Assembly: GCA_030770535.1 (NCBI GenBank)
Contig: JASVEC010000163.1
Location: 1-38,690 of the forward strand
Length of the DNA stretch: 38,690 nt
Source: Batkoa obscura
Taxonomy: Eukaryota > Entomophthoromycota > Entomophthoromycetes > Entomophthorales > Batkoaceae
Direction: 5' to 3'
Of the stretch, positions 24,244-34,364 are shown in pieces (position 1 is the stretch's first letter; each line of letters starts with the position of its first letter). The notes below the pieces were generated by a model. That model was not told the DNA's origin. It ran no database searches and was given only the letters and a program-made list of their open reading frames with translations. A program made the position numbers and the translations under genes.

Positions 24244-26695
24244 TGTTTTCCTTTGCCTAAATTAGATAATACAGTTTATTCATATTGAATAATTGATGGT
24301 TTAGATTATAGAGGTTAATATATGGTGCAGATAAAGTAAGCTCATAATTTTTAGAAATTACAATATATTCACCATTTTTTTGTCGTTTGTGATTAAAATT
24401 TTATTAGTAAGCTAAACTCTATTGTCACATTTGAACTCTAGCAACAGCAGGCACTACGTTATTATAACGTTTCTATAAATTTATAAATTTAGTTTTATAC
24501 TATATTTTATACTATAACCTATAAAGTCTATTTTTCGAGCTTTGTTTATATAAAATAGTAATTCTTAAAAAGGCGACTTTTAAAAATAGAAAAGTGATGA
24601 AACTAAAAAACACCCTCATTTTATTTAACCTTGAAAAATGAAAATTAACAATAATTGTTATTTTTCATCTGGCATTTTATTACACAGTAATAAATTTGTA
24701 CTTGTAATAAAGTAAAGCATTTGCTAGGATCATTTATTGAAATATATACTACTATAACATATTCTTTCTTAGTTTTATAGTTCAAATAGTAGTTTAATTT
24801 AATAATTAAATTAAAGTTAATATCATTTGCTGATTACTTAATACTAACTAAATTATCATGATATCGATGGAATCCCTATTCTTTTTAATAAGGAACAAAT
24901 TTTTATAGTATTAAATATAAATAAAAACAAAATTTAATGATATGCAATAGCCTTAAAAACATTAAATTATAAACTCTATTAGAAATTATTAAGTCATGTA
25001 CTGGCTTAAATAAAATTAGATTTTAACCTAATTTTTTATATTCACTTAATTATAAAAATAGTTTAATTCAAATATATTTTTAACAGTAACACACCTGCCT
25101 GTAAGGGTCCAAGATTTTTTTAAAGGCACTTTATGTAATATTACTATAAACATATCAAATTTAAGATTAAAATCGTTATAATAATGCCTTACTTTTTTAA
25201 TAAAATAATACTTTTAATTATAATAAAAGTGGTTATATTATTTTTATTCGACACTCTATACTATTTCACTCTTTATACATTTTTTGCCTATCATATATGA
25301 GAGTGTATTGTCGGTGACTTTTAACATTACCGTTATTCGCTATAATAACTTATTTATAAAATTCATAAATCTGATAGATTACTAGATTACATAAATATTT
25401 TCAATATTGTATAGTATATTGGATCTAATATTTCAAGCATTTTAATGTTTACATCTTACTGGAATGTTAAATAACTATTCTTTGTTGATACTAGAAAGCT
25501 TTCACTTAGATGCTTTGGGTATATTTTACTTAAAATAAGTTAAGTGAAAACTTTAATTTATTAATTGTATTCTTCATTGTGTATTTGTTTAATAGCAATT
25601 ATAAATACATGATTGTTACTTAAACACTTGGTTAAATAATTGTTATATAACAAAATTCTTTTGGCTTATACTTAAAAAGGATAAAACAAAATAAAATAAA
25701 TTATTTCCGTATGCGGATTTTTTAAAAACTTAGAATTCAACATTTCTAATACTCCTGTAATCCGCAATTAATACTTGTTTTTAACATTCTTCTCTTTTTC
25801 CAGCTTATTAGATCCTCATAAAAAAATAGAAACTCTATCTCCAATAACATCAATATAAAGCTATTAAAAATAAAATTTTTGCCACCCAGAAAAACACCCT
25901 GCATGATAACTACTTAAGTTTACACTGGATAACTATTCATTTAAGAGAATTTCATAATTCCAAGCCTTAAATTTACTAAACAATATAAATTATTAATATA
26001 AAAGCTATCAGTATATAAAGCACATTTGAACTTAAACAGTTGTAATACATTTCGATATCAAGCTTTATGTTTTTTCGGGTAAAAACGGCTTCTAAATAAG
26101 AATTTTGTATTACAGGAATAGCATTTATAATTTAAAAATAGCAAAAAATTCATAGAATTATCATCACATCGAATAATAGAATTTTTGATTTATTATTTTG
26201 AAATTATATCCAACATGATTACAGGTTGTAAAATTATTTAAAGCCAATGATATTAAAGTAAAGGAAGTATCTAAATTTGTACTTTGATTTTTACCTCTAA
26301 GTAACAACTAACGTCTTTTTCTATTCAAATAGATTTTCTAAAGCTTTCGAAATACAATCGTCACATACCTTTATTTATTGTAATGCGGATATTTATAGCA
26401 TCGAAAACATTTAATCTAAAAGATATACCCAGATTTACATTTTATTTTAAATAAAGCATCACCAGAAAACGTGAGGTCACTTAAATGGTAGAAACATTTT
26501 AGTCTAGTAAACAGTGATTGGTAATTGTAGAATAGATTTTTTTACCATTGAATTAAAAAGATGCGTAGATTCTAAATTAAGAACTAATTTATTTCAAAAT
26601 AACCATTTTTATAGCTACAAAACAGCTAAGTTCCACAAGATTTATTACATTTATTGCTCATTTCCATTGGTATCACCATAGTTCCATTTCAAAAT
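24244..26695. other. Long non-coding AT-rich region with one decayed MITE
   Basis: 2.5 kb without a recognisable gene. It contains the degenerate MITE at 24534-24617. Elsewhere I see only AT-rich sequence, with weak inverted words such as ACACTC and GAGTGT near 25250-25310. Confidence 0.5.
24534..24617 (+). mobile_element. Degenerate member of the 98-bp MITE family
   Basis: The right end, GTGATGAAACTAAAAAACAC then CCTC, fits the family 3' end, and CTTAAAAAGG and TAAAAATAGAAAAG fit its interior. The left end (near AAGTCTATTTTTCG) is decayed, and no target duplication is visible. It may equally be a decayed 3' end of the large transposon. Confidence 0.45.
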
Positions 26696-26703
26696 TATAT
26701 AAA
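26696..26703 (+). promoter_or_regulatory. TATA box of CENP-B-like gene B
   Basis: TATATAAA (within AATTATATAAACG), 40 bp before the ATG at 26744, placed much as in sister genes A and C. Confidence 0.5.
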
Positions 26704-26743
26704 CGCATCAAAATACAAAATACTCATAAATAATTAATTTAAG

Positions 26744-27508
26744 ATGAATTCAACTGATAATATGATAAACAAGGGGGAGAAAACGAGGAATCGCAAGGTG
26801 GTAAACCTTAATGTTAAAAGAGCCATTATTCAACTTGGAGAAGAAGGTTTAAGTCATAAAGCTATAGCTGAGAGGTTTGAAATAGGAAGAAGTACTGTTA
26901 CCAAAATATTGCTACGTAAAGAAATTATCTTAAAGAGCGATTCAAATGAAAATAGTATAATAGAATGTAATAAACCAAGGATATTAAATGAACTCGAATC
27001 ATTGTTATTTCAATGGTGTACTGGTGAAGGTGAAATCAAATCAGACGGAGCCATTTATATCAATAAAAATGTTACTCGTAAATCTATACTCAACAAAGCT
27101 AAAGATATAGCTAATGACATGAACTTATCAAACTTCCCGGCTAGTTTATCATGGTTCAAGGGTTTTGTTGGTAGATACAATATTGTTTTACCAACAAAAC
27201 AAAAAAGTATTCTAGTTGTTAAAAGTAACGTCCCTGAAGATTATGTTTTGGGAGGCAAAATAAACTCAAGTATCCCTTTAAGTGTTAGTACACCTCAAGA
27301 ATATCATTCGATTGCTTCCAGCTTTCCTATGATGTCTAGCGCTTTTCAAAACTATTCAGAGATTAGTTATAATATTCCTATGAGACCTATTGTAAGTTTT
27401 GATTCAAGGCCTAACAACCCATATGGAAATTTTCGCCCTAATGACTATGGACTAAATCGTTATAGGGAAAACTCTAGTCATTCTTCAGATTACATTTACT
27501 TTCACTAA
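26744..27508 (+). CDS. CENP-B-like double helix-turn-helix protein B, no nuclease domain
   Basis: 254 aa, single exon. First helix-turn-helix at about 24-61 (AIIQLGEEGLSHKAIAERFE, then IGRSTVTKILL), the closest match to gene A. Second domain at about 82-148: LNELESLLFQWCTGEG, ILNKAKDIANDMNLSNF, SWFKGFVGRYNI. VKSNVP at 159-164 is at the same relative place as in A and C. The rest is a 90-residue tail rich in serine, proline, tyrosine and asparagine, probably disordered. No DDE residues follow. The second domain lacks the insertion seen in A. It lies alone between two long non-coding stretches. A sequence-specific DNA-binding role is inferred from the domains; the target and the effect are unknown. 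Confidence 0.8.
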   Translation: MNSTDNMINKGEKTRNRKVVNLNVKRAIIQLGEEGLSHKAIAERFEIGRSTVTKILLRKEIILKSDSNENSIIECNKPRILNELESLLFQWCTGEGEIKSDGAIYINKNVTRKSILNKAKDIANDMNLSNFPASLSWFKGFVGRYNIVLPTKQKSILVVKSNVPEDYVLGGKINSSIPLSVSTPQEYHSIASSFPMMSSAFQNYSEISYNIPMRPIVSFDSRPNNPYGNFRPNDYGLNRYRENSSHSSDYIYFH

Positions 27509-28074
27509 TGTAGCCTTAGATATATTTATTTCATTTTCGATAATTTTGATGTAGTTTAATAGCAAATAAATAACTTTTCAGTTTTAATGCATTTATTTCT
27601 ATTTTCTCTGTAGTTCAAACTAACTACTTATTCTATATTAGTTCATAATATTTCACAAAATATATTGTTTGTTCCTTAAATATGATGCTTTGTCATTTTA
27701 ATATAATCAATTTATAAAATAGGAAATGTGAATATTTATAAATTTGTATTTCCGGAAAATAGATAAGCACGAATATTTTTATTGATGTGTTCATTTTATA
27801 ACTAAAACGTGATTTTATATAAACAGTCATTTCGTTTTGTTTATTCTTATTTAGTTTGTAATAACAAAGTATTGATAACTAATATAATATATAAAAATGT
27901 ATTTTTTGATTTCATTTTCTGTCCATTTCTAAGCCCTATTAACTAGAAAAATTATTAATAGAGTTTTTAAAAGAAAAAGACATGGCTAAATATATTATTT
28001 AATTTATCCTATACATTTTTTAAATTATGAAGAAAAATTAAGCAGATTTTTAATACTTTATTAAGGTTAAAGAT
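27509..28074. other. Non-coding spacer downstream of gene B
   Basis: 0.57 kb of AT-rich sequence with no gene or repeat that I can recognise. Confidence 0.5.
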
Positions 28075-28418
28075 TCTATTCTGACTTCAAAATTTGTTTG
28101 GTTCCTTTTCCTCATCTTGTCACTTTCCATAGCATCCTCTACTGAATTTCCAAAGCGTTGGCATTGATAAGAACCCTCATTTTTCACACATGATTTAAGA
28201 TCTTGTACAAAATTTGATTTCTATTTAATTTAGCTTACCATCAATTCGATTGCCTCTTTTCAATCATATCGCTCTCCATATTCGATGGAAAGTCCTCTGG
28301 AGATTGGAATCGAAATGGACCTTATTTTGCCCTTTTCAATCTTACAAGGATAAGAAAAGATTGGATTATCTTCCCATACTTCCAGAAAGACTCCATTGAA
28401 TAATGCGATTCTCAAAGC
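28075..28418 (-). pseudogene. Decayed fragment of an unidentified protein gene
   Basis: An island of more protein-like, less AT-rich sequence. On the minus strand 28418-28239 translates with one internal stop (LRIALFNGVFLEVWEDNP, later ISRGLSIEYGERYD then stop, then KEAIELM), followed by an intron-like donor GTAAGC. From about 28201 to 28075 a second open piece reads DLKSCVKNEGSYQCQRFGN and ends near IESLTL. The frames of the two pieces do not join cleanly. I do not recognise the protein. A captured or duplicated host gene piece is the simplest reading; chance is possible. Confidence 0.4.
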
Positions 28419-28531
28419 TTACTGAATTTAATGTGTAAATTTTTATTTTATTGAATAAAATACTGTAGATTTATACCTTTCAAGGGAAGGAAAATTATTG
28501 ATGTGATGACAAAAAAACTATGTTAATGTAT

Positions 28532-28630
28532 GAGGATCTATTTTTGTATTTGAGAATTTTACTAACAATTTTTCCACTTAAATAGTGCTTAAAAAATGGA
28601 AAAAGTAATGAAGTCAAAAAAAACATCCTT
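28532..28630 (+). mobile_element. 98-bp-family MITE, copy 3
   Basis: Starts GAGGATCTATTTTTG and ends AACATCCTT, with GTAT on both sides (28528-28531, 28631-28634) as target duplication. The interior GGAAAAAGTAATGAAGTC matches copies 1 and 2. Confidence 0.85.
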
Positions 28631-29086
28631 GTATTATTTTTTTAACTTTTTATTAATATTTTAACAAATTACATAATAAAAACCTGTAAAAATTAGATAT
28701 TAATTATTTTGCTTTCTAGTTGTTTTATTTATGTCATTGATATTGTAATTATTAACTTATTACATGTAATAAATAAAACTAGCTCATATTAAATACAATA
28801 TACAAATTTTTGATACTTTTAGATCTTTAAAATTTAATTAAACTTCAAAATATTTTAATATGAATATATCAGATTTTATCATGAAATTTTTAAAATGCTC
28901 TATACATTTAAAATAACCACCTATCTATAAGCTGCTCGTTTTTACTACTTTAAGTCATTTAATAGTAACATCGTTATTTCTTCTAATGCTTTCTTCTTTA
29001 GGTTATACCTGAATCGATTTGTATACAGTAAAGTTAAAAGTTCTCAGCATAATTTGCTTGTATTAACAGTGAAAGTTTTCTAATAT

Positions 29087-29184
29087 GGGGATGTGTTTTT
29101 ATATTTAAGGATTTTAATAACAATTTTCCCGCTCAAATAGCGCTTAAAAATGGAAAAAGTAATGAAACCAAAAAATACATCCCC
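29087..29184 (+). mobile_element. 98-bp-family MITE, copy 4
   Basis: Starts GGGGATGTGTTTTTAT, ends TACATCCCC. Flanks are ATAT on the left and ATGT on the right, one mismatch. The rest of 28635-30349 apart from copies 4 and 5 and a hairpin holds nothing I recognise. Confidence 0.85.
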
Positions 29185-29469
29185 ATGTAGTAATCTTGTT
29201 TTCTTGTATTTTCTTGCTTCTTAATCTTTTCCTTCTATCTCAACTTTTGATCAATCATCTCCATAAAAATAGGGTAAACGTGATCTTTATAGTACTTTTT
29301 AAATAGTTAATACTACAAAAACAAGAAACATTAAAACATAGAAATAAGCGTTTTTAATTCTATAATTATTAAAATTAATAACATGTTTTGTTTTTTACTT
29401 TTAATATAAAAAATAATTTTTTGGTCTTTTAATCTTTAATAACGTCCCTAAGTAACTCCAAGCCTAATG

Positions 29470-29499
29470 AATTTATAGTGGGTTTTTCCACTATAAATT
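29470..29499. repeat. Perfect 12-bp hairpin
   Basis: AATTTATAGTGG and CCACTATAAATT are exact reverse complements separated by GTTTTT. It is isolated from any gene (nearest is 0.85 kb away). It could be a remnant of a small palindromic element; no function is visible. Confidence 0.6.
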
Positions 29500-29715
29500 A
29501 AAAATACATGATAATTAGAATAGCTTAGATTAAATTCTAATAATATAAATCAAAAACATAACCCTTTGCCTTTATTGATTCAAATTTTTGTATTTTTATT
29601 TTCATTATTAAAATATTCAGGGATAGTACCTTTTTAAAAATATAAAAAAATGAGTTGGAATTTCAACATTTTGCTAACATTAGTTAGAAAGTAGCATTAT
29701 AAATATTTAACATAT

Positions 29716-29815
29716 GGGGGCGTTTTTTTTTGGCCTGATTACTTTTTCTATCTTTTAAGTGCCATTTGAGTGGAAAAATTGCTAGTAAAATTCTTAAACA
29801 CAAAAACACATCCCC
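29716..29815 (-). mobile_element. 98-bp-family MITE, copy 5 (reversed)
   Basis: Starts GGGGGCGTTTTTTTTGGC and ends ACACATCCCC on the plus strand, the reverse of copies 1-4. ATAT flanks both sides (29712-29715, 29816-29819). It has ATTACTTTTTCTATC, as do copies 8-10, which points to a subfamily. Confidence 0.88.
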
Positions 29816-30349
29816 ATATAGTTATATTTATTATCCTGATCATTTTATAAAAATTTTTAAATATGGAGGTTGGTTTATTTGATTATCATTATTAGTTGAA
29901 AGTTTAATAGTTTTCACATTAATGTAATACTTATATTAATATTACTATTAATTCATAAATATATTTATATATGTTGTGTTCAAAATTTTTCTAATAGAAT
30001 TTTGATTTTTTTGTAAGTACTTTTATTTGTACTATTATATAATAACCCCTTTAACTTTTGGAAGCAATGGCTTTGATATGCTATAATGTATAAGTAAATT
30101 CAAATCATAAAAAGAACACATGTCGCGTATATATCAATTTAAACTATTTTAATTTATTTAACTTTTTTCTTTTAGTTTTAGCTATTTTTAAAAATTCCAT
30201 AAAACTCCCATTGGGCTTGTAAAACATGTGATAGCTTTTAACTCCAAACTTATAATAGTATAGTCATTGGATTTTATTAAAAAGTAAAAAATAATTAATA
30301 ATTAATCTAAATGCAAATGGGTTAAATTATTGAAAACCAAATGGTAGTA

Positions 30350-31090
30350 TTAGTGGTGGTCAATGAATAGACCCTTTGAGGAATAGGGGATATAATTTGA
30401 TGTATTATTATCATATCCATTGGTATTAAACTCATTACTATTATATAAATAAGAGGAAGAAGAGCTGTTAATAACATTACTATATTCTAAAGCTAAGGAG
30501 TCATAAACTAGAGAGTTATAGTAACTTATAAAACGAGAGTTAAAATCCTTTTCCAATTGTATTTGCGAGCTAATTGGAAAAAAGAGGTTATCTGGCACAT
30601 TGCTCCTCACAATATTATTACATAACAACTGTTGTTTATCAGTATTATTATCAGCTAAATTACGAGACTCATCGATTTGAAGATTCAAATTATGTTTTAT
30701 AAAAAAATAATCTATCCATGAAGGCCCTGCTATTATATTTTTCAAATCTAACTGTTTGATTAATTGCTGTGCTTTCTCCAACACATCATGGCGGTTTAAA
30801 GTTGACTTTGATTGTAATTTTTTGGCTTTACTACTCACTTGAGTATACCATAAAAGCAAATGATCTTCTAACGTGCTTTCTGCATGTGAAGATTTAAATT
30901 GTTTTTTTACTTCATAGGATTGAATGATCTTACTCCTTTGATTTATTATTTTACTTACAGTGCTCCTCCCGATTCCAAATATATTGGCTATCTTTTGATG
31001 AGAGAAGCCTTGCTCTCTTATCTGGATTATCTCCTTTTTACGATCTAAACTTATATAGTTACGAACTCTTTTATTTGGTTTTAATAACAT
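30350..31090 (-). CDS. CENP-B-like double helix-turn-helix protein C, no nuclease domain
   Basis: 246 aa, single exon. First helix-turn-helix at about 15-52 (IIQIREQGFSHQKIANIFGI, then GRSTVSKII). Second domain at about 74-136: LEDHLLLWYT, VLEKAQQLIKQLDLKNI, PSWIDYFFIKHNLNL. It is the most diverged complete member; the WCT of A and B is WYT here. VRSNVP lies at 161-166. The tail is rich in serine, tyrosine and asparagine, and no DDE catalytic segment follows. It starts at the ATG at 31090, 52 bp behind a TATA word. Three complete members with the same layout but only modest identity argue for an old, maintained family, not fresh transposon debris. Confidence 0.78.
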   Translation of the reverse strand: MLLKPNKRVRNYISLDRKKEIIQIREQGFSHQKIANIFGIGRSTVSKIINQRSKIIQSYEVKKQFKSSHAESTLEDHLLLWYTQVSSKAKKLQSKSTLNRHDVLEKAQQLIKQLDLKNIIAGPSWIDYFFIKHNLNLQIDESRNLADNNTDKQQLLCNNIVRSNVPDNLFFPISSQIQLEKDFNSRFISYYNSLVYDSLALEYSNVINSSSSSYLYNSNEFNTNGYDNNTSNYIPYSSKGLFIDHH

Positions 31091-31141
31091 TTGAAAGCAC
31101 TTGTATATTTTTTTTTAAAAACTAGGACTTTTTTATCAACC

Positions 31142-31150
31142 TTTATATAT
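31142..31150 (-). promoter_or_regulatory. TATA box of CENP-B-like gene C
   Basis: The minus strand reads ATATATAAAG, 52 bp before the ATG at 31090, a spacing like that of gene A. Confidence 0.5.
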
Positions 31151-32011
31151 TTGAAAACTCGAGGTTGTTCCAGGTTTATTATCATATCAAAAATTTCTAT
31201 TTTTTAAGCAAATATCAAAAAGAGTAAATAATATTCTCGGAAAATCTTAACGACAAAAATACTGAGAAGGGGAAAATATAATAAATGACTATAATAATTA
31301 GAGTAACAAGTTATATAATTGCAAAATCATGAAGGTATATATTCGTGGTGATACAATTATATAACATTACCAGTTATAAAAGCAATACCTTAAAAAGTAA
31401 AAATCATATCTCAATTTCTAGTTCCGCCGAATATTTAAGCTTTTATTTAATTAGAGCAAACCATAATTTGTATCAATATCATATAAAATGATCAGCCATT
31501 TATAATACACTGTTTTATAAAATAGTTGCGTATGTCAGTGATTACAAATAACATAACTAAATTAGTAAAAAGCTTTATAATATTCATTTTTGTAAACCGT
31601 ATCCTGGTTACAATTATAATTTTTATTTGCTTTGTTTAAATGTTAAACTAGTTTGACCTTTACATTTACAATTATACCTTAGATATCGAAGCATTTATCC
31701 TTATTTGGTCTTTAATATAATATTAAATGACTTCTTGTTCTTCCCGTTAACTCACATATTTATATCTTGTGATTATTTAATTTTTAGTTTACTTTTAAAC
31801 TATAAGTCGTGTATAGCAATTTGTAAAAATTCATGAAGCTGATTAATTAATTAATTAATACTTTGATAATCCTTAAAATACCCACATATAGTAAAAACGT
31901 TTCAATTGACTTGAATTTACAGATATTTTATTGTAAAATTAACTGCATATTTAATTGTTATTCTTTATATTATACCTCAAAAATAAAATCATCTATGAGC
32001 TAAAAAGAGAT

Positions 32012-32109
32012 GAGAGTGTTTTTTTGATTTCATTATTTTTTACATTTTTTAAGCACTATTTAAGCGGAAAATTTGTTAGTAGAATTCTTAAACACAAAAA
32101 TACATCCCT
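32012..32109 (-). mobile_element. 98-bp-family MITE, copy 6 (reversed)
   Basis: Starts GAGAGTGTTTTTTTG, ends TACATCCCT. The flanks are AGAT and ATAT, one mismatch. The interior AAGCACTATTTAAGCGG is the reverse of the family core. Confidence 0.82.
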
Positions 32110-33460
32110 ATATAAATAAAACCATATCAATTTATCAATTGTTTTATGTTATTTAAGGAATAAAATTTTGAAATAATACATTGAAGTTTTGAAATAGTCT
32201 TTTTATCTAAGCTTAGTATGTTTGGCTTAATCAGTTTGGTAAAGCGCTTTTTGACTAAACTATTGAAATTTAGAAGAACACATTATATTTATAGATTAAA
32301 AATATAAGAGAGAAGCACTAAGCAAAGGCAAAAAATACAGAGATTTTATGTTATTGAAGAGCTTATTTTTGATCTATTGAAGATTTGACTACCTTTACTT
32401 TTTAGTCTCATTATAAAGCTTAAAGTAAAGTTTTCAGACCCAAAATTGGAATTTTTTATCTCTAAAATAATGTGCAAACCACGTGTATAGCAAATTTGGT
32501 AAATGACTAATTTTAAATTCCCTATTCTGTATTTAAATTTATTGAATAAGGAAAAGCATAATAAAAGTTTGTAACATATTATTATACTAACATTAGATGA
32601 GACGATAATGGTTGATCTAATAAATAGTGAACTTTTTTTAAAGCTATGATACATTAAGATAATTATTATACGGGCGGATACAATATTAAACCAGTATTAG
32701 AAGATATAATCCATAACTCTAACAAGCAAGCAAAATTACATTTTATTAAAAACACTTGTTCATTTATTTTATTTATTAAAGTTACAATCGAAATTTGATA
32801 AGCTATATATAATTCAAATCAAGTATTATATATTAACATAACTTTTATTATAGCAACTTTATTTAAGTTAAAATCAGTAGGAATCGAACCAAAGATAATA
32901 ATGGCTAGAACTCATAAATTAGTACTAAAGTCGTAAATATCACAAATTAAGTTGAGATACAACTTTTGATTATAGTAGTATAATAAAATGCAGATTAGAA
33001 ATGTGAAATAGAAGCAATTTAAAGTTAAGAATTGGAATTTTATAATATTTGACAAAAAGCAAGTATCTAGATTATAGAATAAAGATAAAAGTACTATGTA
33101 TAAGTGAAATTATCAAATAACATTATAAGTACCATAATAGATAGCAGTAGTTTTTTTTGTAACACCCAACTAAATAACAATAGATAATGGGGTTTTTAGT
33201 CAAAGAGTTTTTAACTATATCTTAAGTCATTTTAATCTTAGCCTGTATTTAGATCAATATGTGAGTTTCAAATAATTTATAACTTATAAATTAATTTATT
33301 GCAACATAGCTTTCTAGGTCACATTTGGTTAGTTTTTGGACAATATTTTTTATCAATTTAAATATCATCTCCTTGTTTTGGTAAACTGAAAAAAGACTTT
33401 TTTAAATACTGAGAAGGGAAATACCTTAAATAGGTAATAGTTTAATAAAAATCCATAATT

Positions 33461-33558
33461 GGGGATGTATTTTTTTGTTTAAGAATTTTACCAACGATCT
33501 TTCCACTCAAATAGTGCTTAAAAAATGGAAAAATAATGAAACTAAAAAAAACAGCCTC
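33461..33558 (+). mobile_element. 98-bp-family MITE, copy 7
   Basis: Starts GGGGATGTATTTTTTTG, ends AACAGCCTC. Its 3' end, AATAATGAAACTAA then AAAACAGCCTC, is the one closest to the end of the large transposon (AATAATGAAACTAATTCAGAC). The flanking duplication is unclear (AATT versus ATTA). Confidence 0.82.
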
Positions 33559-34262
33559 ATTAGTTTTTTTTAATAGATACAAAAAAATCCGCATTTAGAT
33601 TATATTTGTTATGAAAAATCTGTATAGAACACTAAATATAAGTGAAATTACTAATAAGCTATGAAAAAAATCAAAAAGTTCTAAAAATTCAACAGTTTTA
33701 ATTAAAAAGACATGTGGTTTTTTTACATAAATTATATATATGTGCAAAAGTTCGCTTAAAGAGTTTTGAGTTAATTAAATTGGCCATTTTTAAAGTATGA
33801 AGGAGTTATATAAATAAAGTCTTACGGAAATCCTAATATCATCAAAAGCTGAAACTTTTATTTCTATTCTAAAAACTTATATATACATTTGATGCTTTAA
33901 GAATAATTACAAAACAAGTATAAAACTTGATACTCAAAGTCTGTTTGCTTTATATTAGTTATAAAAAGCTGAAATTTAGAAAAAAAAAGTTTACAATAAT
34001 TTATTAAAAATATATATGAAGTATTAAAAAAAAGTATTCAATAAATACAAAATTATATCAGTAGTAACAATAAAAAATAAAGAACATTTTTTAATAAAAA
34101 GCTGAGAATATAAACAAGGTTCAAAATTTAATTATATAATAGGGTATTATATTTTAAATAAAAATAACAGCTTTTACACATATCATGAGTTTACTATAAT
34201 ACCGTAATATATATTCAAATAAATTAGTAATAAATAAATTAATTTAAAAATAAACACAATAT

Positions 34263-34360
34263 AGGGATGTGTTTTTATGTTTGAGAATTTTACCAACAAT
34301 TTTTCTGCTCAAATAATGCTTAAAAGATAGAAAAAGTAATGAAGCCAAAAAAACATCACC
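34263..34360 (+). mobile_element. 98-bp-family MITE, copy 8, abutting transposon copy 2
   Basis: Starts AGGGATGTGTTTTTATG, ends AACATCACC. ATAT lies on both sides (34259-34262, 34361-34364); the right ATAT is at once the left target duplication of the transposon that follows. Confidence 0.88.
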
Positions 34361-34364
34361 ATAT

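Larger units (their letters stand above)
31151..34258. other. Long non-coding AT-rich region with two MITEs
   Basis: 3.1 kb without a gene. It contains MITE copies 6 (32012-32109) and 7 (33461-33558). A perfect tRNA B-box word near 32881 is discussed under rejected items. An open stretch at 32346-32654 on the minus strand has no protein-like character. Confidence 0.5.

Noticed and set aside
25885-25905. AAAACACCCTGCA as one end of a further MITE
   Set aside because: Only about ten bases agree with the family end; no interior or opposite end is found.
32346-32654. 102-codon minus-strand frame
   Set aside because: No protein-like composition, no family likeness, and surrounded by non-coding AT-rich DNA.
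32870-32960. Perfect tRNA B-box word (GGTTCGATTCC on the minus strand)
   Set aside because: The T-stem pairs poorly, no acceptor stem or anticodon stem can be formed upstream, and the A-box is missing. Either chance or the last trace of a tRNA or SINE.
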